A stretch of DNA of 64,000 nucleotides. It comes from RGIG2945 sp045540355. GTDB lineage: Bacteria > Bacillota > Clostridia > Oscillospirales > Acutalibacteraceae. The translations under genes and the position numbers were made by a program. The number at the start of each line of letters is the position of its first letter. Within the stretch, counting starts at the first letter, position 1. The notes beneath the pieces are model-generated. The model was not told where the DNA came from. It did no database searches and saw only the letters and a program-made list of their open reading frames with translations. Where the stretch lies: positions 46,589-110,588 of the forward strand of contig JAZQHB010000082.1 in assembly GCA_045540355.1 (NCBI GenBank), written 5' to 3'. Positions 8,892 through 17,166 of this stretch are shown one piece after another.

Positions 8892-9695
8892 TTATTTATC
8901 AAGTAAGTTGTGAGAAGTTTCAACAACCTCTTTAATATCAAAATCAATGTTTTCCTCACCACCGACAGAAAGAAAAACTAAGTATTCTATATTACCTTCG
9001 GGACCTTTGACAGGTGAAAAGCTGAGACCCTTGATAATAAAATTGTTCTCTTTTGCATTTTCAAGGGTATTTTCAATAACATTTATATGTACTTGCGGGT
9101 CACGGACAACACCTTTTTTACCGACATTCTCTCTGCCTGCTTCAAACTGCGGTTTGATAAGACAAACAGCCTGACCGTTATCAGCCAATAATTCTTTAAG
9201 CTTCGGGAAAATAAGTTTCAAAGAAATAAACGAAACATCAACACTTGCAAAATCTATGGGTTCGTTTACCTTATCGCTTTCAATATATCTGAAATTTGTT
9301 CTCTCAAGGTTTATAACTCTTTCATCGTTTCGTAATTTCCATGCAAGCTGACCGTAACCGACATCAACTGAATAAACCTTTTTCGCACCGTTTTGAAGCA
9401 TACAATCAGTAAAACCGCCTGTTGACGCCCCGACATCCATGCAGATTTTTTCGTTTAAATCTATCGGAAATTCAGCCAATGCTTTTTCAAGCTTCAAGCC
9501 ACCGCGACTCACATATTTGAGTGTCTTTCCCCTTACCTCAATGGTATCTGTCGGTTTAACTGAATATCCGGCTTTAAGCTCCTTTTGGTCATTAACATAT
9601 ACCTGACCCGCCATTATGAGTGCACGCGCCTTTTCTCGGCTTTCTGTATAGCCAAGTTCATATAATTTCAAATCAAGACGCACTTTTTCAGCCAA
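8892..9695 (-). CDS. tlyA: TlyA-family 2'-O-ribose rRNA methyltransferase
   Basis: Predicted SAM-dependent methyltransferase of the TlyA group (long annotated as hemolysin A), which methylates ribosomal RNA. It has an N-terminal S4 RNA-binding domain (about residues 1-65) and an FtsJ-like Rossmann domain with DVGASTGGFTD, VDVGYGQL and LIKPQFEAG. The longest reading starts at 9743 inside dxs. I prefer the TTG at 9695, ten bases after AGGAG, giving 267 residues that begin LAEKVRLDL and an eight-base overlap with dxs. A GTG at 9683 is also possible. Whether it has haemolytic activity cannot be told from sequence. Confidence 0.9.
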   Translation of the reverse strand: MAEKVRLDLKLYELGYTESREKARALIMAGQVYVNDQKELKAGYSVKPTDTIEVRGKTLKYVSRGGLKLEKALAEFPIDLNEKICMDVGASTGGFTDCMLQNGAKKVYSVDVGYGQLAWKLRNDERVINLERTNFRYIESDKVNEPIDFASVDVSFISLKLIFPKLKELLADNGQAVCLIKPQFEAGRENVGKKGVVRDPQVHINVIENTLENAKENNFIIKGLSFSPVKGPEGNIEYLVFLSVGGEENIDFDIKEVVETSHNLLDK

Positions 9696-11559
9696 TGCCC
9701 GTACACTCCTTTGTGACAATTTCAACGATACCTTCGGTATCAAGCTTATATTTTTTCAGTTGTGACGCAACAGAAGCTTGCTTTACAAACTCATCTTCAA
9801 TTGCAACCGCTTTATACTTACCTCTAAATGATTTTTCAATAAGCCGTCTTGCAAAACATTCGTTGACACCCGCACTTTTGATTCCTTCTTCAAAGAAGAA
9901 CACTCTTTTGCATTTCAAAACAGCTTCAACAGCTTTTTCGTCAATCGGCTTAATCATATTAAGATTTACTATTTTTATATCAAGACCTCTGTTGCCGAGA
10001 ATTTTCTCTGCCTCATACGCATAGGCAAATATCCGACCGTAAGTTACAATTGCGTACTGAGCATCAATATTGCCGTAAATGTTATAGGGCTTGAGTGATT
10101 TAATATTTTCACCTGATATTTTCTCATCACCGCGAGGATATCTGATTACAAATAATGATTTTTCTTTTGAATTAACTGCGTGTCTGAAAGCTGATTCTAA
10201 TTCCTTGTAGGTTGACGGAGAATAAACAACAGTATTCGGAATACTGTTAAGCATCGGCACATCAAATACGCCTTGATGTGTTTCGCCATCTTCTCCAACA
10301 AAGCCTGCACGGTCAACCGCAATAATCATCTTTTGTTTTTGAAGTGCTCCGTCATGTATAAGCTGGTCATAGCATCTCTGCAGGAAAGTTGAATATACAG
10401 TAAAAACAGGTATCATTTCCTTTTTAGCTAAGCCGCAAGCAAACGCAACTGCGTGCTCCTCAGCAATGCCGACATCAAAAAATCTGTCAGGAAACTTCTT
10501 GGAGAATTCCTTCAAACCGGTTGAAAGCTTCATAGCTGCAGTAATGGCACATATTTTGTCATTTTCTTCTGCCATATCGCATATCATCCTGCCGAAAACA
10601 TCAGAGAAAGTTTCGCTCGAGGCTATCGGTTCACCCGTATTTATATCAAATTTAGATATGCCGTGATATGTGCTCGGTGATTTTTCTGCATAATCATAAC
10701 CCTTACCTTTAACCGTTTTGACATGCAACAAAACCGGTACGGTCGATTCTTTTGCGATTTCAAGCAATTCGGTCATTTTATTTATATTATGACCGTCAAC
10801 CGGGCCCATGTATCTGTAACCGAGGTCTTCAAAAAAGTTAGTTCCGTAAACAAGGGTCTTGATTTTGTTTTTCAAAAGGTATATTGAACGAGAAAGCTTT
10901 TGACCGATTAAGGGTATCTTGTTTAAAATTCGCTCTGTATGTGCTTTTAATCTGTAATATTTTCTGTGTGATCTTATTCTTGTAAAATATCTTGAAAGTG
11001 CACCAACATTTTTTGAAATCGACATTTTGTTATCATTGAGAACAACAATGAGATTTTTAGCAGTACGACCGGTATTGTTTAAAGCCTCATACACCATGCC
11101 GTTTGTAAATGAACCGTCACCGATAACATCTACAACAAAGCCCTCATCGTTTGTCAACTCCATAGACTTTGAAAGGCCGTATGCTGTTGATAAAGAAGCA
11201 CCCGAATGACCTGTATAAAAACTGTCGTACTCACTTTCATCAGGTCTTGAAAAGCCCGAAATACCGTTTTCTGTTCTGAGTTTACCGAAATCCTTGTATC
11301 TGCCTGTAAGAAGTTTATATGTATAAACCTGATGTCCTACATCCCATACAATACTGTCTTTAGTAAAATCGAATGCCAAAAGCAGAGCGACTGTCAATTC
11401 TACAGCACCCAGGTTTGAAGCAAGATGTCCGCCGTTAAGTGATACAGTTTCAATAAGTATCTCTCTGATTGCGATAATAAGCTCATTTATTTCGTCTGAG
11501 CTTAAATTTTTTATCTCGCTCGGATCTTTTAAGTTTTCTAAAAACTTTTTTACATCCAT
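9688..11559 (-). CDS. dxs: 1-deoxy-D-xylulose-5-phosphate synthase
   Basis: Thiamine-diphosphate enzyme condensing pyruvate and glyceraldehyde 3-phosphate, the first step of the MEP isoprenoid pathway. The 623 residues show the TPP-binding pattern around VIGDGSFTNGMVYEALNN and NDNKMSI, the conserved YGTNFFEDLGYRYMGPVDGH, and the transketolase domain with CGLAKKEMIPV and DRAGFVGEDGETHQG. Its ATG shares one base with the ispA stop (TAATG), so the two isoprenoid genes are translationally coupled. Confidence 0.97.
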   Translation of the reverse strand: MDVKKFLENLKDPSEIKNLSSDEINELIIAIREILIETVSLNGGHLASNLGAVELTVALLLAFDFTKDSIVWDVGHQVYTYKLLTGRYKDFGKLRTENGISGFSRPDESEYDSFYTGHSGASLSTAYGLSKSMELTNDEGFVVDVIGDGSFTNGMVYEALNNTGRTAKNLIVVLNDNKMSISKNVGALSRYFTRIRSHRKYYRLKAHTERILNKIPLIGQKLSRSIYLLKNKIKTLVYGTNFFEDLGYRYMGPVDGHNINKMTELLEIAKESTVPVLLHVKTVKGKGYDYAEKSPSTYHGISKFDINTGEPIASSETFSDVFGRMICDMAEENDKICAITAAMKLSTGLKEFSKKFPDRFFDVGIAEEHAVAFACGLAKKEMIPVFTVYSTFLQRCYDQLIHDGALQKQKMIIAVDRAGFVGEDGETHQGVFDVPMLNSIPNTVVYSPSTYKELESAFRHAVNSKEKSLFVIRYPRGDEKISGENIKSLKPYNIYGNIDAQYAIVTYGRIFAYAYEAEKILGNRGLDIKIVNLNMIKPIDEKAVEAVLKCKRVFFFEEGIKSAGVNECFARRLIEKSFRGKYKAVAIEDEFVKQASVASQLKKYKLDTEGIVEIVTKECTGIG

Positions 11560-12410
11560 TACTTTCTTCTTGTTGCAAGCTCATCTGCCAATTGAGCTAA
11601 TGAGTTGCCCTTATCCCCAAATATTTTTAAAGCTTTTTTAGCCGAATTTGTATAATCAATTACTAATTTTTCTGATTCTTCCAAACCTAAAAGCGATACA
11701 TAAGTCGACTTATTATTATCCGCATCACTTCCGACCGGTTTGCCAAGCTCCTTCGTAGAGCTTGTTACATCAAGGATATCATCTTTAATCTGGAACGCAA
11801 GTCCTATGCATTCAGCATAAGTTTTTGCCTCAATTATCATATCCTCGTCAGCGTCTGCTGCAAGACAACCGAGCACGCAGGCCGCTTCAATAAGTCTGCC
11901 TGTTTTCAACAAATCGGTTGTTCTTAACAAATCAACTGTAACACTGTCCTTTGTTTCATTTGCAAGGTCGAGAATCTGACCGCCTATCATTCCGTCTGCC
12001 CCTGCACAAAAAGCTAATTCTTTAACAGCTTTGACAATGTTTTCAGCCGGTAAATCAGCTTTTGCAACTGTTTCAAATGCAAGTGTCAGAAGTGCATCAC
12101 CCGCAAGCAAAGCATTTGCTTCTCCGAATACTTTATGATTCGAAGGCTTACCCCGACGCATATCATCATCGTCCATGCAAGGCAAATCGTCGTGTATCAG
12201 CGAATAGGTATGAATCATTTCAACTGCAGCTGCATACGCATCAGCCTTTGATTCATCGCCGCCGCAAGCCTTGCAGAATTCATAACAAAGCAGCGGACGA
12301 ATTCTTTTTCCTCCGTTTTCAAGAGAATAACCCATTGCTTCGTATATCAGTTGCTGAAGATTATCCTTGACGGAAAAATACTTTTTTAATATATCTTCAA
12401 AATTATTCAT
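11559..12410 (-). CDS. ispA: farnesyl/geranyl diphosphate synthase
   Basis: Prenyl chain-extending enzyme making C15 (possibly C10) diphosphate for undecaprenyl and quinone-type lipids. The first aspartate-rich motif is in LIHDDLPCMDDDD and the second in FQIKDDILD; RLIEAACVLG lies between. 283 residues is normal for IspA. The ATG at 12410 overlaps the xseB end by eight bases, with AAGGAAAAGG upstream. Product length is inference from family and neighbourhood (next to dxs). Confidence 0.94.
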   Translation of the reverse strand: MNNFEDILKKYFSVKDNLQQLIYEAMGYSLENGGKRIRPLLCYEFCKACGGDESKADAYAAAVEMIHTYSLIHDDLPCMDDDDMRRGKPSNHKVFGEANALLAGDALLTLAFETVAKADLPAENIVKAVKELAFCAGADGMIGGQILDLANETKDSVTVDLLRTTDLLKTGRLIEAACVLGCLAADADEDMIIEAKTYAECIGLAFQIKDDILDVTSSTKELGKPVGSDADNNKSTYVSLLGLEESEKLVIDYTNSAKKALKIFGDKGNSLAQLADELATRRK

Positions 12411-12603
12411 CAGCCTTTTCCTTTACTTCAGAAAGTTCTTTTATTTTCTGCTCTGCGTTTTCGAGACACTCACCGCAGAATGATGCAAGCTTTGTGCCTT
12501 GCTCATAGAGCTTGAGGGATTCATTAAGGGTAAGATTACCCTCTTCTAACTCATTTACCGTTTCTTCAAGTTTTTTTATAGCCGTTTCAAAAGTCTGTTT
12601 CAT
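12403..12603 (-). CDS. xseB: exodeoxyribonuclease VII small subunit
   Basis: Small helical subunit of exonuclease VII, which degrades single-stranded DNA from both ends together with XseA. The 66-residue protein is typical: FETAIKKLEETVNELEEGNL, then LNESLKLYEQG and CLENAEQKI. It begins 17 bases inside the xseA 3' end, so the two subunits are co-translated. Confidence 0.95.
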   Translation of the reverse strand: MKQTFETAIKKLEETVNELEEGNLTLNESLKLYEQGTKLASFCGECLENAEQKIKELSEVKEKADE

Positions 12604-13810
12604 TATTTGCCGCCTTTCCGTTGACGGTACAATTTAAAGTTCCGTCTGTTAAGACTATATCAATTTTGTCATTTTCAGCTACTTCACTGATTTTTGTCAG
12701 TGTTTTTCCGTTATTCAAAGCAATTGCATAACCTCTTGACAACACTTTTGCGGGGTTTATTGCATCAAGCTTTGATGTTAATTGATGTAAAGTATTTAGC
12801 TTGTCAGCAATATGGCGATTCATCGCATCGTCTACACGCATTATAAGAGAATCAAGATTCAATTTATATGAATCCATAAAATCTTCCGCCGATGTAAGAG
12901 CACCGCTTTGCTTTAAATATTCAAGCTTATTCTTCTTGTTTTCAATCGTTGCTGTTATAAGCCTATCCAATTTAAATTTATATACATCTAACAGAGAAAA
13001 CAGCGACTCAATATCGGGTGTTGCAAGCTCAGCTGCCGCTGACGGGGTTGCCGCCCTTAAATCGGCAACAAAATCACTAATTGTAAAGTCGGTTTCATGT
13101 CCGACTGCGGAAATAACAGGGATTTGAGAAGCGAATATTGCTCTTGCAACTACTTCCTCATTGAAAGCCCATAAATCCTCAATTGAGCCTCCGCCACGAC
13201 CGACAATAAGAACATCAACACAGTTTTTTCTGTTAAACTCATAAATTGCTGAAGCTATCTGCCCTGCCGCACTTTCACCCTGTACCTGTACGGGTGAAAA
13301 AATCACTTCAGCTAAAGGGTATCTCCTGTTAAGTATTTTCAAAATATCCTGAACAGCCGCACCTGTCGGTGAAGTTGCAACACCGATTTTTTTCGGAAAT
13401 TTCGGAATCGGTTTCTTGTATTTTGAATCAAACAAGCCTTCCTTTTCAAGCTTGGATTTGAGTTGCTCAAAAGCAAGTGCTAAAGCTCCGAAACCGTCAG
13501 GTTGCATTTCTTCAATATAAAACTGGTACTGACCGTCTCTTTCATATACGGATACTCGACCGCGTACAATTACGCTCATCGAATTTTCAGGTTTAAACCT
13601 GAGTTTCTGTGCCGCAGACCTGAACATAACCGCCTTAACCGCTGAATCACCGTCTTTTAAGGTCATATACAAATGACCTGTTCTGTAATGGTTTGTAAAA
13701 TTTGAGATTTCACCTTTTAAATACAAATCACGCAAATTTTCATCAAACTCTATTACGGATTTCAGATAAGCATTTAATTGTGAAACCGTTAATGTAATTG
13801 GTGTTTTCAT
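12587..13810 (-). CDS. xseA: exodeoxyribonuclease VII large subunit
   Basis: Catalytic subunit of exonuclease VII. It has an N-terminal OB-fold (residues about 1-100, with YLKGEISNFTNH), a catalytic domain containing GVATSPTGAAVQDIL, VGRGGGSIEDLWAFN and SAVGHETDFTI, and a coiled-coil C-terminus ending in the usual SRGYAIALN region. 407 residues. The ATG overlaps the preceding gene's stop as ATGA. Confidence 0.96.
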   Translation of the reverse strand: MKTPITLTVSQLNAYLKSVIEFDENLRDLYLKGEISNFTNHYRTGHLYMTLKDGDSAVKAVMFRSAAQKLRFKPENSMSVIVRGRVSVYERDGQYQFYIEEMQPDGFGALALAFEQLKSKLEKEGLFDSKYKKPIPKFPKKIGVATSPTGAAVQDILKILNRRYPLAEVIFSPVQVQGESAAGQIASAIYEFNRKNCVDVLIVGRGGGSIEDLWAFNEEVVARAIFASQIPVISAVGHETDFTISDFVADLRAATPSAAAELATPDIESLFSLLDVYKFKLDRLITATIENKKNKLEYLKQSGALTSAEDFMDSYKLNLDSLIMRVDDAMNRHIADKLNTLHQLTSKLDAINPAKVLSRGYAIALNNGKTLTKISEVAENDKIDIVLTDGTLNCTVNGKAANNETDF

Positions 13811-14733
13811 ATTTTTTTACTCATATATTCTGTTAAAATTGCAATACCTGCGGCATTGTCTGCTGAAAATTCAGGCTCGGCAAAATATACATCAGCTTTT
13901 TCTGAAAGCATTTTTTTAATCAAAGTGTTCGACATCACTCCGCCTGACATAATCACAGGTAAATCGCCATAGGTTGCCCGAGCATTGTCAGTCAATACAG
14001 AGAGCGTCTGTCCGATGTATTCAACGCAGAAACGGCAGATATCCGAAACTTCTTCACCGCCGTTTTTCATATTTTCGCATTTATTCTGCAAACCCGAAAG
14101 ACTGCAATCAAGATTTTTGATTGACGGCTTGATTTTATAAATTTTATCTGATTTCAGGGATTCGGCATCTACAAATCTTCCCGCAGGAAAATCAAAACCC
14201 AAATCGACACCGATTCTGTCTATCGCCTGTCCTGCCTTCAAATCGTTCGAGCCGCCAATTCTTTCAATATCAATTATTTTATCATCACTCGGTTTTACGA
14301 GTAACAAATCGGTTGTGCCGCCCGACACATGAAAAGCTAAAAATGTTTCGTTTAAAAGGTCAGTTTTCCCGGCACTATATAACGCTGCCATGATATGACC
14401 CTGCTGATGTGAAAACTTGAAAAGAGGGATTTTGCACGCAGCTGCGACTGAAACCGCAGATGCGATGCCGGTCAAAAAGCACGGCATATATGACCCGTCA
14501 AGCGTTGTCGGCGAAACAGATACGCCAACCGCTGAAAGATTGTCGGTTTCTTTTAGAATTTCCTCCATCAAAGTCGGCAGTTGCACCGTATGATGAAAAA
14601 CCGCATCACTCTGACGAAGTCCCTTTTCACCTTTTTTTACAGGCAAAAGCTTTTTCCGCTGCACTACATTTTCACCGTCATATAAAGCAACCGATGTTGT
14701 GTAGTTGCTTGTATCAATTCCTAAAAAGCTCAT
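13807..14733 (-). CDS. TsaD/Kae1-like protein (peptidase M22 superfamily paralogue)
   Basis: An ASKHA-fold protein of 308 residues related to TsaD, the tRNA threonylcarbamoyladenosine enzyme. It starts with FLGIDTSNYTTSVAL and has HQQGHIMAAL in the position of the TsaD metal-binding histidine pair. AFHVSGGTTDLLLV and SGGVMSN also match the fold. TsaD itself is usually about 335-345 residues and more conserved, so I read this as the clostridial paralogue rather than TsaD; no substrate is known to me. It is coupled by overlap to nusB (TAATG) and xseA (ATGA), so it is made together with them. Confidence 0.8.
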   Translation of the reverse strand: MSFLGIDTSNYTTSVALYDGENVVQRKKLLPVKKGEKGLRQSDAVFHHTVQLPTLMEEILKETDNLSAVGVSVSPTTLDGSYMPCFLTGIASAVSVAAACKIPLFKFSHQQGHIMAALYSAGKTDLLNETFLAFHVSGGTTDLLLVKPSDDKIIDIERIGGSNDLKAGQAIDRIGVDLGFDFPAGRFVDAESLKSDKIYKIKPSIKNLDCSLSGLQNKCENMKNGGEEVSDICRFCVEYIGQTLSVLTDNARATYGDLPVIMSGGVMSNTLIKKMLSEKADVYFAEPEFSADNAAGIAILTEYMSKKI

Positions 14734-15140
14734 TACTTTTTAATTGTTTTTGCGATGTTTCCGAGCACACCGTTTACAAACGAAGAATCTTCCTGAAGTG
14801 AGAATTTCTTTGAAATCTCAACCGCTTCGTTTATTGATACACCAACGGGAACATCCTCTATGTAAAGCATTTCAGCAATGGCAAGGCGTAAAACCGCGAG
14901 AGACACCTTAGGAATTCTTGATATGGTCCACTTTGTAAGTTTATCTTCTATCATGGTGTCAATTTCTTCTCTGTTTTCCGTTGCCAATGTTGCAAGCCTG
15001 ATTGCAAATTCATCTTCTGTAATCAATTCTTCCTCAACTGCATAGTTGATGATTTCTTCAAGCGGCATTTCTTCGTTGAAAGATTTGTCAAATAAAATTA
15101 CAAAAGCAAGTTCTCTTGATTCTCGTCTTGTTTTGGACAT
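14733..15140 (-). CDS. nusB: transcription antitermination factor NusB
   Basis: All-helical RNA-binding protein which, with NusE (S10), binds boxA in rRNA leaders and promotes antitermination. The sequence starts MSKTRRESRELAF and contains EIDTMIEDKL, IPKVSLAVLRLA and INEAVEISKKF near the C-terminus. I choose the ATG at 15140 (135 residues) because GGGAG lies eight bases before it; a GTG at 15155 would add five residues and overlap that ribosome site. Confidence 0.95.
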   Translation of the reverse strand: MSKTRRESRELAFVILFDKSFNEEMPLEEIINYAVEEELITEDEFAIRLATLATENREEIDTMIEDKLTKWTISRIPKVSLAVLRLAIAEMLYIEDVPVGVSINEAVEISKKFSLQEDSSFVNGVLGNIAKTIKK

Positions 15141-15175
15141 AGCTTGTACTCCCACATAAAATTATAATGCCCACA

Positions 15176-15202
15176 AGCCGAACACGATTATCGTATTCGG
15201 CT
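15176..15202. other. stem-loop between asp23 and nusB
   Basis: AGCCGAA (15176-15182) pairs with TTCGGCT (15196-15202), and an inner ACGAT/ATCGT stem closes a one-base loop with one C/A mismatch. Neither strand shows a clear U-run. A processing site or weak attenuator before nusB is more likely than a full terminator. Confidence 0.6.
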
Positions 15203-15218
15203 ATGGATAGAATATAGA

Positions 15219-15599
15219 TTATTCTACTGTTTCTTCTTTTTCTTCTTCAGGTTTTGAAAACTCAACATCAGCAACAACAACATTAACTTTGCCGACAATT
15301 TTACCTGTCATGTTCTGTACTGCCTCTTTAACAGCCTTTTGAACTTGTGTTGCAACTGCTGTAAGTTTAGCATTTTCATCGATAGAAATGTAGATTGTGA
15401 TTTCTATTTCACTGTCATTCTTCAAAACCTTAACAGACTTAAGCGGTGTTTTACCCTTCAAAACATTTTTTACATCGGGTACCTTGTTTGAAAAACCGAC
15501 AACACCGGGAATATCCTTTGCTGCAGTTGTTGCGATTGAAGCAATAACATCTTCAGAGATTGAAAGAGTGGTTGCACCTTTGTTTTCTTTGATATCCAT
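15219..15599 (-). CDS. Asp23/Gls24 family envelope-stress protein
   Basis: 126-residue protein of the Asp23/Gls24 (alkaline shock) family, which in other Firmicutes coats the membrane inner face and responds to envelope or alkaline stress. Typical segments are TTLSISEDVIASIA, DIPGVVGF, ITIYISIDENAKL and VQKAVKEAVQNMTG, with an acidic tail. GGAGG stands seven bases before the ATG. It sits between spoIIIAH and nusB, the usual clostridial position, and has its own promoter just upstream. Confidence 0.92.
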   Translation of the reverse strand: MDIKENKGATTLSISEDVIASIATTAAKDIPGVVGFSNKVPDVKNVLKGKTPLKSVKVLKNDSEIEITIYISIDENAKLTAVATQVQKAVKEAVQNMTGKIVGKVNVVVADVEFSKPEEEKEETVE

Positions 15600-15649
15600 T
15601 TGAGTTTCCTCCTTGTGCTAATTACTGCAATATACAGTTATTCTTATAT

Positions 15650-15677
15650 ATTATACCACAAAGAAAAAATTTCTCAA
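15650..15677 (-). promoter_or_regulatory. promoter for asp23-nusB and downstream genes
   Basis: On the (-) strand, TTGAGA (15672-15677) and TATAAT (15650-15655) are spaced 16 bases apart, with TG one base before the -10. It begins directly after the spoIIIAH stop, so housekeeping genes downstream can be expressed without the sporulation operon. Confidence 0.75.
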
Positions 15678-16205
15678 CTATTTTGATTCAATTATTGTAA
15701 TATTTTTAGCCTGAATCGTCGAATGTTTCATAATAAGTTCGGTAATTATCAGGGCTGATGCATCATTTTGTTCTCCTTTGACAATAACTTCAGCCTTGTC
15801 GCCGTTGATTATCACAAGTGAATCGGCAGAAATTTTCGCTTTAATCAGGTTTTCCATATCGGTTTCAAGCTTCATATTGTCTGCAAGTTTATTCATTTTG
15901 TCTGTTGCCGCTTTTATTGCCTCATCATCAGATTCGCTGTCTTTAATTATATCTTCAAGCTCTTCGGCAATTTCATCGTGAGTATTACTTCTCTTGAGTT
16001 TAGCTTCTGCAAACAAATCTTCGCTCTTATCACTATTCACATATTTTGCATCACCTAAATTTGCTTGCATCTGAGATTTTGCTGTTGTTTCTGTTTCCAA
16101 AGACACATCAGGTTTCGTAAAATACCAATTCACAAACACCGCTGCTGACAAAGTCAATACTAATCCCGCCATAACAATCTGCCTTTTTCTGATTAAAATA
16201 TTCAT
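15678..16205 (-). CDS. spoIIIAH: stage III sporulation protein AH
   Basis: Mother-cell membrane protein whose extracytoplasmic domain meets SpoIIQ to bridge the space around the forespore. It has one N-terminal membrane segment (QIVMAGLVLTLSAAVFVNWYF), then a charged region and a C-terminal YscJ/FliF-like domain ending NITIIESK. The ATG at 16205 (175 residues) follows GGAGG by five bases and starts MNILIRKRQ; the longer reading from 16238 overlaps spoIIIAG. Last gene of the spoIIIA operon. Confidence 0.93.
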   Translation of the reverse strand: MNILIRKRQIVMAGLVLTLSAAVFVNWYFTKPDVSLETETTAKSQMQANLGDAKYVNSDKSEDLFAEAKLKRSNTHDEIAEELEDIIKDSESDDEAIKAATDKMNKLADNMKLETDMENLIKAKISADSLVIINGDKAEVIVKGEQNDASALIITELIMKHSTIQAKNITIIESK

Positions 16206-16216
16206 TTCTGCCTCCG

Positions 16217-16711
16217 TTATTTCATTTTTATCACACATACTCTGTTTGAGTTTATATCCAAAACAGATGTAATCATGTCCGTTATCTCTTGCCTGACGGT
16301 TGCACTCGATGCACCCTCACAGATTACCGCAACGCCTCTAACCTCGGGTGCGATTATTTTCAGGAGCATGCCTCCCTGCCCGCTGCCGCTTTTTATGAGA
16401 ATATATTCGGATTCACTCTTATCATCATTTGTATTCCGGTTCTGTGCAAAAACCGATTCGCTTGAGCTTTCGAGTGTTACCATAACCTTTGCATTCCCCG
16501 CACCGCTTATGTTGGTGATCATCGCAGTAAGTTTGATTTCAATTTCTTCTGCATAGCTGTATTCGATATTGGCGGCATCTTGTTTTTGCTCTTTTACTTC
16601 ATCTGTGCTTGAAACAAATTCAGAAACAACCAACAAAACTACACATACAAGCCCCAAAAGTACAATTACCGCAATTTTTTTATTTTCTTTCAGCTTTTCC
16701 AGAAATTTCAT
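16217..16711 (-). CDS. spoIIIAG: stage III sporulation protein AG
   Basis: Membrane-anchored protein that forms a large ring in the mother-cell membrane as part of the SpoIIIA-SpoIIQ channel. The 164 residues contain an N-terminal membrane segment (IAVIVLLGLVCVVLLVV) and the conserved GAGNAKVMVTLES and PEVRGVAVICEGASS of the ring-building domain. It overlaps spoIIIAF by four bases (ATGA). Confidence 0.94.
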   Translation of the reverse strand: MKFLEKLKENKKIAVIVLLGLVCVVLLVVSEFVSSTDEVKEQKQDAANIEYSYAEEIEIKLTAMITNISGAGNAKVMVTLESSSESVFAQNRNTNDDKSESEYILIKSGSGQGGMLLKIIAPEVRGVAVICEGASSATVRQEITDMITSVLDINSNRVCVIKMK

Positions 16712-17166
16712 GTTGTCACTCTCACATCATATCCGAGTTCATTTTTTATCCTTAATTTAATCTCCTGTGACTTGCTTATATCTTCGGGTCTTACGGTTAT
16801 TACCGTTTCAGTAATAGATATGCTGTTATCAGGATTTTTATCCGTAATTATTTTAACAATCGGGTCTGTAATTTTCATCGATTTCAGTATCCGCTCTATA
16901 CTTTTAACTGCTACTGTTTCCATGCTCTCGGTTATTTTATCAATAAGCTTGTTTTCCTTTGCATCGGAATATTCAAGCTCCGGCAATTGAAAATCAAGGT
17001 CGATGCTTCCTGTTATAAGCGGCGATACAGATGAAGATATTATAAAAGTAAAAATAGCTACTCTGACAATTTTTTGCAACGAACCTTTAGGTGTCAGCAT
17101 ATAGACTACACCCGCAACCAATGAAGATACTGCTACCGAAAAAATCCACGCTTTAATTGCAGACAT
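16708..17166 (-). CDS. spoIIIAF: stage III sporulation protein AF
   Basis: SpoIIIA channel component with two N-terminal membrane helices (AWIFSVAVSSLVAGVVYML and VAIFTFIISSSVSPLI) and a C-terminal ring-type domain. I use the ATG at 17166, which shares one base with the spoIIIAE stop (TAATG) and follows AAAGGCGGCGG; it gives MSAIKAWIF and 152 residues. The longer frame from 17226 only reads back into spoIIIAE. Confidence 0.92.
   Translation of the reverse strand: MSAIKAWIFSVAVSSLVAGVVYMLTPKGSLQKIVRVAIFTFIISSSVSPLITGSIDLDFQLPELEYSDAKENKLIDKITESMETVAVKSIERILKSMKITDPIVKIITDKNPDNSISITETVITVRPEDISKSQEIKLRIKNELGYDVRVTT

Noticed and set aside
9696..9743. Longer start of tlyA
   Set aside because: Adds 16 residues encoded within dxs that do not belong to the S4 domain.
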